Part shown: piece by piece, positions 52,717 through 60,774 of the stretch
Position numbering within the stretch: position 1 is the stretch's first letter
Layout of the letters: each line of letters begins with the position of its first letter
Assembly: GCF_010731735.1 (NCBI RefSeq)
Contig: NZ_AP022588.1
Location: 1,116,001-1,180,000 of the forward strand
Source of the DNA: Mycolicibacterium sediminis
GTDB lineage: Bacteria > Actinomycetota > Actinomycetes > Mycobacteriales > Mycobacteriaceae
Length of the DNA: 64,000 bases
Direction: 5' to 3'
The notes under the pieces: generated by a model
Seen by the model: only the letters and a program-made list of their open reading frames with translations
The model's database searches: none
Told to the model about the DNA's origin: nothing
Program-made: the position numbers and the translations under genes

Positions 52717-52885
52717 GTCGATCCCTCTCGGTTGTGCGGGCCGAACGTCATGACTAGAGCCAACTACGGTCGCGCACCGGTCGACAGCCCGGTGGCGGCA
52801 GTCGTACCTTCCGGCTAGCGGGTAGTGACGGTCGGAGGTCACGGGATCCACCGGCCCCCGGGGCTTCCACTCGACACGCGTCGCG

Positions 52886-54535
52886 TTAGCCCGTGTTGTA
52901 GAGCGTCTTGAGGTTCTCGTGCAGTTTCTGGACGAGCGGAGGTACTTCGTAGGTTCCCGTCATCACCTCGATGTAGGCGGCGCGGGTGCCCTCGGCGGCG
53001 GTGGCGAGGGCGGCGTCGAGTTCGGCGCACGTGTTCACCCGCGGGGTGAACCAGTCGTCGCATCCCAGTGCGTGCGGAAGTTCGGTGTAGTTCCACGGCG
53101 CGACGTCGTTGTACGCGATGTCGGGGTCGGTGCACAGCATCCGCTCGATGAGGTACCCGTTGTTGTTCAGTACGAAGATGATCGGCTTCAAGCCGCGGCG
53201 GTGGAACTGGCCGATCTCTTGTGCCGTCAGCTGGTGGGAGCCTTCGCCGGTGAACAACACGAGCCGCCGGTTCGGCGCGGCGACGGCCGCCCCAAGTGCT
53301 GCCGGGGTGGCCCATCCGATGGCGCCCCACAGGGTCTGGTTGTGGAACCGTGCACCGCGCGGGAGCCGCGCGAACGCCAATCCCATGGAGCACGTGCCGG
53401 TTTCGGCGATGACGATGTCGTCGGGCCGCAAGAAGTCAGCCCATCGCGGGTACAGCGCTTCCGCGGTGATCGGATCGGCACCGGACCCGGATACCGGACC
53501 GAGTTGCTCTGGCCGGGGACCGCCTCGTTGACGGGTGCTCCACGACCGCCCGGCGAGCGCGCGGAGGAGGTCGGCCATCTCGACGCCCTGGTAAACCGTC
53601 GACCCCACCCGCGTGCTGTGGAGGTCGATCTTGACGATCTTGTCGGGGTCGAGTTTGGAGGTGAAGGCGCCGGTGTTGAAGTCGGTCGCCATGGTGCCGA
53701 ACGCCACGACGACGTCGCACGTCTCGACGAACTCGCGGACCGCCGGGTCCATGAGTCGGCCGTCGTACATGCCGACGTAGTTGGGGTGGTCCTCTTCGAG
53801 AACGGACTTGTCGGCGAACATGGTCGCGAACGGAAGATCCGCCGCCTCGACGAACTGCTGAGCCACCTCGCGCAGACCCAATCTGTCCAACAGGATTCCG
53901 GGCAGGACGCACGCCGTCGACGCGGCCTCCAACGCGCCGACCACGGCGTCGGTCGCGGCTGCCAGCGCGGTCGAGTCACTGACGGGCAAGGGCAAGGGGT
54001 CCGACTGCGCGACAATCGGGGCGTCGACGACGTCGGAGGGCAGGGCCATGTACACGGGGCGACGGTTGTAGAGGGCTTCGGCGATCAGGCGTTCGGTCTC
54101 GGCGACGGCGTTGGCCGGGGTGATGATCGCGCTGGCGCCGGTGACGGTGTCGGCCATCGACCGGAACAGGTCGAATTGTCCGTTGCCGAGGGTGTGATGC
54201 ACCAGCGACCGGTTGGCTTGGGTGGCCCGGGTGGGCATGCCGACGAGGTGGAAGACCGGCAAGTTCTCGGCGTAGGAGCCGGCGACCGCGCTGATCGCAC
54301 TGAGTTCCCCTACCCCGTAGGTGGTGGTGACTGCACCCACGCCCTTCACACGGGCGTACCCGTCAGCGGCATAGCCGGCGTTGAGTTCGTTGCAGCAGCC
54401 GATCCAGCTGATGTCGTGATGCGCGACGATGGCGTCGTGCAGGGGGAACGCGTAATCCCCTGGCACTCCGAAGACGTCGTTGACACCCACGTCGTGGAGC
54501 CTGCCGAGGATGTATTCGATCACGGTGACGCTCAT
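52886..54535 (-). CDS. ThDP-dependent 2-oxoacid decarboxylase (pyruvate/indolepyruvate decarboxylase type)
   Basis: A 549-residue thiamine-diphosphate enzyme. Glu 50 in CCNELNAGYAADGY activates the cofactor, and the His 113-His 114 pair in LVHHTLGNGQ is the hallmark of pyruvate/indolepyruvate/phenylpyruvate decarboxylases. The ThDP-Mg motif is GEGSHQLTAQEIGQF with FVLNNNGYLIE. The product would be an aldehyde and CO2. The start is the ATG at MSVTVIEYILGR, preceded by GGAAGAG. It lies 169 bases upstream of ubiX on the same strand, and a promoter block shared with alsS lies in the gap on its 5' side. Confidence 0.9.
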   Translation of the reverse strand: MSVTVIEYILGRLHDVGVNDVFGVPGDYAFPLHDAIVAHHDISWIGCCNELNAGYAADGYARVKGVGAVTTTYGVGELSAISAVAGSYAENLPVFHLVGMPTRATQANRSLVHHTLGNGQFDLFRSMADTVTGASAIITPANAVAETERLIAEALYNRRPVYMALPSDVVDAPIVAQSDPLPLPVSDSTALAAATDAVVGALEAASTACVLPGILLDRLGLREVAQQFVEAADLPFATMFADKSVLEEDHPNYVGMYDGRLMDPAVREFVETCDVVVAFGTMATDFNTGAFTSKLDPDKIVKIDLHSTRVGSTVYQGVEMADLLRALAGRSWSTRQRGGPRPEQLGPVSGSGADPITAEALYPRWADFLRPDDIVIAETGTCSMGLAFARLPRGARFHNQTLWGAIGWATPAALGAAVAAPNRRLVLFTGEGSHQLTAQEIGQFHRRGLKPIIFVLNNNGYLIERMLCTDPDIAYNDVAPWNYTELPHALGCDDWFTPRVNTCAELDAALATAAEGTRAAYIEVMTGTYEVPPLVQKLHENLKTLYNTG

Positions 54536-54817
54536 CTGACTCTTCCTTCTCTCGTCCACCGTCGAGTCATCTCGGACGCTGCGCGCGCGTGGCTGCAGGC
54601 GGACCACCGAGCGGCGGCAGCTCGGTGGATTCATCGCAGTCTCACGTCTCACCCAGATCGGCGTCCAATAGGAATCGTCACCGGCTCCCATCGGCTCCGC
54701 CGATGAGGACCTGGATCGGCTGTACCTATGACCGCATCGCCAAACACGATTGGACGCTGACGAATTGGCCCGTCACGCTGTGAGCGTTCACTCGTCGTTC
54801 ATCGGAGCGTGCCCGTG
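54536..54817. other. divergent intergenic region of the decarboxylase and hydrolase genes
   Basis: About 280 bases with no supported gene. It contains the LysR-type block described at 54715-54755 and presumably both promoters; -10 boxes are not clear. Confidence 0.5.
54715..54755. promoter_or_regulatory. LysR-type box and shared promoter block, site 1
   Basis: ATCGG, 5 bases, CCTAT (54715-54729) is followed, 10 bases after CCTATG, by CCAA and then TTGGAC (54750-54755). The same elements at the same spacings occur before alsS (56615-56656). The T-N11-A layout fits LysR-type sites. The block lies between the decarboxylase and the hydrolase gene. Confidence 0.5.
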
Positions 54818-55531
54818 ATGCCCACCCCGACCGTGGTTCTCGTGCACGGAGCCTTCACCGATGCCTCGTCCTACCAGCCGGTCACGAAGGGGCTTCTGGA
54901 CTCGGGCATCCCCGTGGTAGCCGTCGCCGTACCGAACCGCAGCCTGATCGGAGACGCTGCGTTGGTTCGTGCCTTCGTGGAGACGATCGCGGGATCGGTG
55001 TTGTTGGTCGGCCATTCATATGGTGGAGCGGTCATCACCGAAGCCGGCACCGCGCCCAACGTCGTGGCGCTGCTCTACCTCGCCGGGTACGCGTTGGCCG
55101 AGGGCGAAAGCATCGCGCAGCTCCAAGGCCGGTTCCCGGACTCCGACCTTCCCGACGCACTGATCCAGACACCCTTCCCGGCCACCGAGCACTCCGCCGG
55201 CGGGATGGATGTGTCGGTGGATCCCTCGGAGTTCGCCTCGGTGCTGGCCGCCGACGTCGATCCCGGGGTTGCATCGGTGCTCGCCGTGTCACAGCGGCCC
55301 GTGGCCGCCGCTGCGTTCGCCGAGCCGGCCACGACGGCGGCCTGGCGGGCTCGCCCGACCTGGGCGGTCCTGTGCACCGCCGACCGCGGAATCCTCCCGC
55401 AGGTTCAGCGCTTCGGCTACGAGCGTGCCGGTGCCGCGATCCGCGAAGTCGACTCCTCCAATCTGGTGATGCTGTCTCAGCCTGCCGTGGTCGTCGATGT
55501 GATCCGCGAGGTCGTCGGCGCCCTCGGCTGA
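54818..55531 (+). CDS. alpha/beta hydrolase-fold protein lacking the catalytic His
   Basis: A 237-residue protein (ATG start, GGAG 10 bases upstream; a GTG one codon earlier is equally possible). The fold shows VVLVHGAFTDASSY (oxyanion region), nucleophile elbow VGHSYGGAVI and CTADRGILP for the acid strand. Relatives I know end with an ASHVVMLSQP-type segment carrying the catalytic His; here it reads SSNLVMLSQP, with Asn at the His position. It may therefore be inactive or have another role such as ligand binding. It lies between the decarboxylase and a LysR gene. Confidence 0.85.
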   Translation: MPTPTVVLVHGAFTDASSYQPVTKGLLDSGIPVVAVAVPNRSLIGDAALVRAFVETIAGSVLLVGHSYGGAVITEAGTAPNVVALLYLAGYALAEGESIAQLQGRFPDSDLPDALIQTPFPATEHSAGGMDVSVDPSEFASVLAADVDPGVASVLAVSQRPVAAAAFAEPATTAAWRARPTWAVLCTADRGILPQVQRFGYERAGAAIREVDSSNLVMLSQPAVVVDVIREVVGALG

Positions 55532-55589
55532 CGCCTCGGCAAACCGCGCGACGCATCGCGCGTGGGCGACGACCAGGAATGTTTGCCGT

Positions 55590-55608
55590 ATGAGTAGCCG
55601 CTAGCCAT
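55590..55608. promoter_or_regulatory. near-palindrome upstream of the LysR gene
   Basis: ATG, 2 bases, TAGC, C, GCTA, 2 bases, CAT, 23 bases before the LysR start codon: a possible autoregulatory site. Confidence 0.35.
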
Positions 55609-55631
55609 GAACATCGGGCATCGTGTCGGTC

Positions 55632-56552
55632 ATGGAGTTGAGAACCCTGGAGTACTTCGTCGCGGTGGCCGACGAGGGCTCGTTCACCCGAGCCGCCCAG
55701 AGGTGCTTCATCACTCAACCCTCGATCAGCGCGCAGATTCAGGGGCTCGAGCGCGAGCTCGGCGAAGCACTGTTCGACCGCACCCAGCGCACCACCGCGC
55801 TCACCGACGCCGGCCAGGTCCTGCTGCCCTACGCCCGACGATGCATCCAGGCCGCCGACGACGCCAAGGCAGAGTTCTCCGCACGTGCCGGCCTGCTGCG
55901 CGGCGAGTTCCGGATCGGGACCGGCGGCGGGGTCGAACACACCACGACCCCGGTGTTGCTCGGTGAGCTTCGGCAGAAGCATCCTGGCATCGACGTCGTC
56001 GTCTCCGAAGCACCCAGCAAGCCGCTGCTGGACATGGTTCTGCAGAACCAACTGCATGCGGCGGTGATCGCCCGGCCCCCGGATCCGTTGCCGGCGTCCA
56101 TCAGCACCTCACGGCTGTTCGTCGACCAGATCGTCGCGGCTTTCGATCCGACCGCGTATCCGCTCGGCGACACCGACCCACTCGAACTGTGTCAGCTGGC
56201 CCAACACCCGATCATCACCTACCCGCGCACCAGCGCGTTGCGGGCCAGTATCGACCGTGTCGCATCGGCGGCGGACACCGAAGTCCTGGTCAGTTGCGCG
56301 GCCAACGACGTGCGCCTGCAGGTCAGCTTCGCCCAGCAAGGACTCGGAGTGGCTCTGAGTGCTCGCTGCGATCCCGCGCTCATCGGATCCGGCCTCACCA
56401 TCCGGCAGATCACCCCCCAAATCGACTTCGAGAAGATGCTGATCTGGCGCAACGACATCCCCGCGTCAGCGCCACTGCGCGCGTTCCTCGCACTCTGGAA
56501 CGCCGCGATGAACGTCGACGAGGCACTATCAGCAGACCTCACACTCAGCTGA
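55632..56552 (+). CDS. LysR-family transcriptional regulator of the acetoin region
   Basis: A 306-residue LTTR starting at MELRTLEYFVAVADEGSFT. The winged helix has FTRAAQRCFITQPSISAQIQGLE; the effector domain starts near residue 90 (LRGEFRIGTGGGVEHTT) and continues with VVVSEAPSKPLLDMVL. It sits directly upstream of alsS-alsD. LTTRs beside such genes (AlsR of Bacillus) activate acetoin synthesis, so this is the probable regulator of alsS and perhaps of the divergent decarboxylase/hydrolase promoter that carries a similar box. Confidence 0.92.
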   Translation: MELRTLEYFVAVADEGSFTRAAQRCFITQPSISAQIQGLERELGEALFDRTQRTTALTDAGQVLLPYARRCIQAADDAKAEFSARAGLLRGEFRIGTGGGVEHTTTPVLLGELRQKHPGIDVVVSEAPSKPLLDMVLQNQLHAAVIARPPDPLPASISTSRLFVDQIVAAFDPTAYPLGDTDPLELCQLAQHPIITYPRTSALRASIDRVASAADTEVLVSCAANDVRLQVSFAQQGLGVALSARCDPALIGSGLTIRQITPQIDFEKMLIWRNDIPASAPLRAFLALWNAAMNVDEALSADLTLS

Positions 56553-56614
56553 TGCGGCCACGCCGTCGAACGGTGAATGGTAGATCACGTTGCACCGCAA
56601 TGTATTCACGGTTC

Positions 56615-56656
56615 ATAGGCCGCACCTATGGAGCCGTCGCCAAGAACCAATTGGAC
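56615..56656 (+). promoter_or_regulatory. LysR-type box and shared promoter block, site 2 (alsS)
   Basis: CATAGG, CCGCA, CCTATG (56614-56630) is a perfect 17-bp palindrome containing ATAG-N7-CTAT; CCAA and TTGGAC (56651-56656) follow at the same spacings as in site 1 (54715-54755). It lies 120 bases upstream of the alsS start codon. Confidence 0.6.
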
Positions 56657-56775
56657 CCACCGACACCCCCTGCGCGAGGCTGTGGGGGTTGGCTACCCGA
56701 CATGTCCGGTGACAGCGCGCGCTCCACGTCCCGACTCCATCCGACACCTCGAACTCACACGCCGAAGGGCCACAC

Positions 56776-58449
56776 ATGACCAGCGACGGCTCCACCCGCA
56801 GCGCCCAGCGCATCGTCGACGTGCTCACCGCCTACGAGGTGCCCTACGTGTTCGGCGTGCCGGGTGCCAAGATCGACGCCGTCTACGACGCCCTGGTGGA
56901 CGGCGGCCCTGAACTGATCGTCTGCCGCCACGAACAGAACGCCGCGTTCATGGCCGGTGCCATCGGCCGACTGACCGGTACACCCGGTGTCGTGCTGGTC
57001 ACCTCCGGTCCTGGCACCACCAACCTGGCCACCGGGCTGCTCACCGCCAACACCGAGCAAGACCCCGTCGTCGCCCTGTGCGGTGCCGTGGGTCGGGCGG
57101 ACCGCCTCAAGCGCACCCACCAGTCGATGGATGCCGCCGCGTTCCTCACGACGGTCACCAAGCACACCGGCGAGGTCAACGACGCCGACAACGCCGCCGA
57201 AGCCACCGTCGGTGCCTTCCGCGCCGCGCTCACCGAACCGCAGGGCGCCGCCGCGCTGGTGCTCCCCGCGGACGTGCTCAGTGCCCCCACTGCGGCGGCC
57301 ATCACCACGCGACACCCGGTACCCGCATTGGCGGGTGCGCCCGTCGCTGCCATCCGCGCGGCGGCGGACGTCATCACGGCGGCGAAGCGGCCCGTCCTCC
57401 TGGTCGGCGTCCGAGGTGCGGCACCCGACAGCTGCAAGGCGTTGCGCGACCTGGTGTCCGCCACCGAACTTCCCGTCGTCGAGACGTTCCAGGGCGCCGG
57501 CGTCATCTCGCGGGACCTCGAGTCGCACTACCTGGGACGCGTCGGGTTGTTCCGCAATCAACCCGGTGACGTCCTCGTCGCCCAGGCCGACGTCCTGATC
57601 ACGGTCGGCTATGACGCCGTCGAGTACGACCCGGGCCTGTGGAACGACGATCCGACCCGCACCGTCGTCCACATCGACTCCCTGCCTGCCGGCATCGACA
57701 ACCACTACCAGCCCGTCAGCGAACTGCGCGGCAACATCGCCGACACGCTGGTCGAACTCACCCGGCTGCTGTCCGGGATCGAACTCGCCGACACCTACGT
57801 CGACGACATCGCCCGCCAGCGCCAGGCGCTTGCCGACATCGACACCACCGAACGTGCGATCCCCGTCACCGCAACGGGACTCAACCCCACCGCCGTCGTG
57901 CTGGCGCTGCGGGAACACCTCGACGACGACGCCACCATCGCCTGCGACGTCGGCTCGGTGTACATCTACATGGCCCGGCACTTCCGGGTCTACGAACCCC
58001 GGCGGCTGCTGTTCTCCAACGGCCAGCAGACCCTCGGCGTCGCGCTGCCCTGGGCCATGGCTGCCGCGATGGTGCGACCCGGCACGCACATCGTGTCGAT
58101 CTCCGGAGACGGCGGGTTCCTCTTCTCCGCGCAAGAACTCGAGACCGCGGCACGACTGGGACTCAACCTCACGCACGTCATCCTGCGCGACAACACCTAC
58201 GACATGGTCGGATTCCAGGAGGTCCTCAAGTACGGCCGCAAGTCGGGCGTGCAACTGGGCGACTACGACATCACCCACTACGCGGCAGCTTTCGGTGCTC
58301 GCGGATACCGCGTCGACTCCCTCGAGGAGTTCACCTCCACGCTGGCGCAGGCCCTCGGCGAAGACGGACCGTCGGTGATCGACGTCCCCGTCGACTACAG
58401 CAGGAACACCGACCTCGCCGCGCACCTGCACGACGACAGCTTCGAGTGA
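56776..58449 (+). CDS. alsS: catabolic acetolactate synthase
   Basis: A 557-residue thiamine-diphosphate enzyme joining two pyruvates into acetolactate. Glu 53 lies in CRHEQNAAFMAG, and VFGVPGAKID near the N-terminus is typical of the catabolic AlsS/BudB group. The ThDP motif is GDGGFLFSAQELE (residues 444 on) ending in RDNTYDMV, and the C-terminal YGRKSGVQLGDYDITHYA matches AlsS rather than IlvB. It lacks the FAD-dependent anabolic partner (no ilvN nearby). It lies 10 bases ahead of the acetolactate decarboxylase gene, which supports the catabolic role. Confidence 0.9.
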   Translation: MTSDGSTRSAQRIVDVLTAYEVPYVFGVPGAKIDAVYDALVDGGPELIVCRHEQNAAFMAGAIGRLTGTPGVVLVTSGPGTTNLATGLLTANTEQDPVVALCGAVGRADRLKRTHQSMDAAAFLTTVTKHTGEVNDADNAAEATVGAFRAALTEPQGAAALVLPADVLSAPTAAAITTRHPVPALAGAPVAAIRAAADVITAAKRPVLLVGVRGAAPDSCKALRDLVSATELPVVETFQGAGVISRDLESHYLGRVGLFRNQPGDVLVAQADVLITVGYDAVEYDPGLWNDDPTRTVVHIDSLPAGIDNHYQPVSELRGNIADTLVELTRLLSGIELADTYVDDIARQRQALADIDTTERAIPVTATGLNPTAVVLALREHLDDDATIACDVGSVYIYMARHFRVYEPRRLLFSNGQQTLGVALPWAMAAAMVRPGTHIVSISGDGGFLFSAQELETAARLGLNLTHVILRDNTYDMVGFQEVLKYGRKSGVQLGDYDITHYAAAFGARGYRVDSLEEFTSTLAQALGEDGPSVIDVPVDYSRNTDLAAHLHDDSFE

Positions 58450-58459
58450 CGGCCACCCC

Positions 58460-59263
58460 ATGACGTCACGACACGGCACCCTCGACCAGTTCGCCACGTG
58501 GGCGCACAAGATGCTCGCCCACCACGGCGCGACGGTCGCCGACGACCCGCGCAGCGCCGAGGTGTTCCAGTCCTCGACCATGAGTGCGCTGCTGGACGGC
58601 GTGTACGACGGCAACATCACCATCGAGGAATTGTTGAGCCACGGCGACTTCGGCCTGGGCACCTTCAACCGCCTCGACGGCGAGATGGTCGTCCTCGACG
58701 GCGTGTGCTACCACCTGCGCGCCGACGGCAGCGCCACCGTGGCGAACGGTACCGACCGCTCGCCGTTCGCGGCGGTCACCCACTTCACTCCCAGCACAAC
58801 CCTTTCCGTCGACGTCCCCACCAGCCGGGCTGACGTGCTCGCGCTGATCGATCGAACGGTCGAGAGTCACAACCTGATTCACGCGATTCGGGTCACCGGT
58901 GCGCTCTCGGCCGTCCGCACCCGCACCGTCACAGCCCAGACACCGCCCTATCCGCCGCTGACCGAGGCCAGCGACGGGCAGGCCGAGAAGACGTTCGACC
59001 ACGTCGACGGTGTTCTCGTCGGTTTCCGCACACCGGAGTTCGAACAGGGCATCTCGGTGGCCGGCTACCACCTGCACTTCCTCGACGCCGCACGCACCAG
59101 TGGCGGTCACGTCCTCGACTTCACCCTGGACTCCGGGCAGATCGCGATCAGCACCGCCTCCGAGCTACATCTGCGCCTGCCGACGTCCGGGGCGTTCCTG
59201 CAGGCCGATCTCGTCGGCGACGACGTCTCAGCCCAGATCCACCACGCCGAAGGTGGCGACTGA
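58460..59263 (+). CDS. alsD: alpha-acetolactate decarboxylase
   Basis: A 267-residue enzyme turning acetolactate into acetoin. Family signatures are present: FQSSTMSALLDGVYDGN at the N-terminus, GDFGLGTFNRLDGEMVVLDG, and the zinc-site GYHLHFLD with a further His in GGHVLDFTL. It is of usual length and cytoplasmic, with no signal peptide. It is 10 bases downstream of alsS, forming a complete pyruvate-to-acetoin route. No butanediol dehydrogenase is adjacent, although SDR genes are present in the window. Confidence 0.93.
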   Translation: MTSRHGTLDQFATWAHKMLAHHGATVADDPRSAEVFQSSTMSALLDGVYDGNITIEELLSHGDFGLGTFNRLDGEMVVLDGVCYHLRADGSATVANGTDRSPFAAVTHFTPSTTLSVDVPTSRADVLALIDRTVESHNLIHAIRVTGALSAVRTRTVTAQTPPYPPLTEASDGQAEKTFDHVDGVLVGFRTPEFEQGISVAGYHLHFLDAARTSGGHVLDFTLDSGQIAISTASELHLRLPTSGAFLQADLVGDDVSAQIHHAEGGD

Positions 59264-59336
59264 TCGACCCGCGCCGCCGCCGCCGATTCGCTCGGGTCCG
59301 TATCCGTACGCGCACAACGTCATCGAAGGAGCACTC

Positions 59337-59651
59337 GTGACCGACATCGGCTCATCACCGCGCGGCGCCGCACGACGATTCACGCCAGAGCTGGCCGATC
59401 TCGTCGATTCCCCCCTGTACGACAAGATCTGGTCCGACGAACGACTCAGCGCCCGCGACCGCAGCATCGCCACACTGAGTGCACTGATCGCGCTCTACCG
59501 ACCCGACGAACTACGGGCGCACCTGCGGCGCGGGATCGACAACGGACTCACCACCGACGAGATATCCGCTTTGATAACGCACCTCGCCTTCTACGCGGGG
59601 TTCCCCGCGGCGATCTCCGCCTCAGTCATCGCCGCGGACACGCTGCTCTGA
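59337..59651 (+). CDS. carboxymuconolactone decarboxylase (AhpD-like) family protein
   Basis: A 104-residue helical protein starting at GTG with GAAGGA 6 bases upstream: FTPELADLVDSPLYDKIWSD, LSARDRSIATLSALIALYRP and THLAFYAGFPAAISA. The His in LITHLAFYAG matches the family, but no CXXC pair is present, so AhpD-type disulfide chemistry is excluded. Such proteins are often attached to aromatic or ketone catabolic operons. It is probably the third gene of the alsS-alsD transcript, 73 bases after alsD. Confidence 0.88.
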   Translation: MTDIGSSPRGAARRFTPELADLVDSPLYDKIWSDERLSARDRSIATLSALIALYRPDELRAHLRRGIDNGLTTDEISALITHLAFYAGFPAAISASVIAADTLL

Positions 59652-59652
59652 G

Positions 59653-59669
59653 CCGGCACGTTCCGCCGG
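59653..59669. terminator. possible bidirectional terminator hairpin
   Basis: CCGGC, 7 bases, GCCGG in the 39-base gap between the converging AhpD-like and 2-hydroxyacid dehydrogenase genes. There is no U-tract. Confidence 0.3.
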
Positions 59670-59690
59670 GAAACGTCGCCACAACCGCAG

Positions 59691-60746
59691 TCAGTCGCCG
59701 CCAGGTCCCCCGGCGCCCCGCCACGTGGACTCATCGAGGGCCTCGCGACCGAGTGCGGTTGCGGGAATCTGATTGCGCGACACGGTGATGACTGCGTCGA
59801 TCACCGAGGCGGAGACGTCCCTGGTGAAGTCTGCCGTCCAGCAGAGCGCATGTGGCGTGCAGATCACGTTGTCCATCGCGAACAATGGGTCGTCCGGCGC
59901 AGGCGGTTCCGGCTCGTAGACGTCGAGCGCCGCGCCCGCGATGACGCCCGCGTCCAGCGCCGCGGCGAGCGCGGGCTGGTTCACCAGTCCGCCACGGGCG
60001 ATGTTGATGAAGTAGGCGCTCGGTTTCATCGCGGCGAAGAACGCTTCGTCGAGCATGCCGCGGTTCTCGGGGGTGAGCGCGGCGGCCACCACGACGAAGT
60101 CCGACCGCGCAGCCAGCGTGTGGCGGTCGACGACCTCGATGCCGAGTTCCGCCGCCCGTGCAGAGCGGCCCGAGCGGGTGTTGGCGATCACCGTGACACC
60201 CAACGGTGCCAGCATCTGCGCGAGTTCGGACCCGACGGAGCCGAAGCCGAGGATACCCACTGTCCGCCCGTCGACACCGATGCCCCGGTGGGCGCCACGT
60301 TCGGAGGCCCACCGTCCGCCGACCGTGACGCGGTGGTTCGCGATCAACCGGTGCGCGCACGCCAGGAGCAACGTCAGGCCCGACAGTGCGAGCGGCTTGC
60401 GCACCGCTGCAGGGGTATTGGTGAGGACCACGCCCTCACGGGCCAGAGCGACCGGGTCGATTCCGTCGTAACCTGCGCCGAACCTCGCCACGTGTCGCAG
60501 CCGAGGCGCCGCCCGCACCAGTTCGGCGTCGAAGGGGATGTGGCCGAACGAGATCACCGCGTCGACACCGGCCAGCGCGGCCGGATCCGCCGGTCCGTGT
60601 CCGGGGATGTCGGGGAGCAGGACCCATGAGATGCCCGCCTCCTCGAGCCGGTGCAGGCCGATGTCACCGAACATCGTGGCACCGGTGGCGTCGGCGCCGT
60701 CGGCGGTGAGCCCGACGACGTACTCGTTGCTGCTGTCACTGCGCAT
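59691..60746 (-). CDS. D-isomer-specific 2-hydroxyacid dehydrogenase
   Basis: A 351-residue NAD-dependent enzyme reducing a 2-oxoacid or oxidising a D-2-hydroxyacid. It shows the Rossmann motif VGILGFGSVGSELA and the catalytic Arg in NIARGGLVN, Glu in DVYEPEPP and His in CTPHALCW. Length and the lack of an ACT domain separate it from SerA-type phosphoglycerate dehydrogenases. It is the last gene of a three-gene operon (SDR, MFS transporter, this gene), consistent with oxidation of a sugar acid or hydroxyacid imported by the MFS protein. GAGGAG precedes the ATG. Confidence 0.92.
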   Translation of the reverse strand: MRSDSSNEYVVGLTADGADATGATMFGDIGLHRLEEAGISWVLLPDIPGHGPADPAALAGVDAVISFGHIPFDAELVRAAPRLRHVARFGAGYDGIDPVALAREGVVLTNTPAAVRKPLALSGLTLLLACAHRLIANHRVTVGGRWASERGAHRGIGVDGRTVGILGFGSVGSELAQMLAPLGVTVIANTRSGRSARAAELGIEVVDRHTLAARSDFVVVAAALTPENRGMLDEAFFAAMKPSAYFINIARGGLVNQPALAAALDAGVIAGAALDVYEPEPPAPDDPLFAMDNVICTPHALCWTADFTRDVSASVIDAVITVSRNQIPATALGREALDESTWRGAGGPGGD

Positions 60747-60774
60747 GTGGCGCTCCTCTGGCGAAGTCGGCGGG

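Noticed and set aside
56776..58449. Anabolic acetolactate synthase IlvB
   Set aside because: The FGVPGAKID and C-terminal YGRKSGVQLGDYD segments and the adjacent acetolactate decarboxylase indicate the catabolic AlsS type; no ilvN is present.
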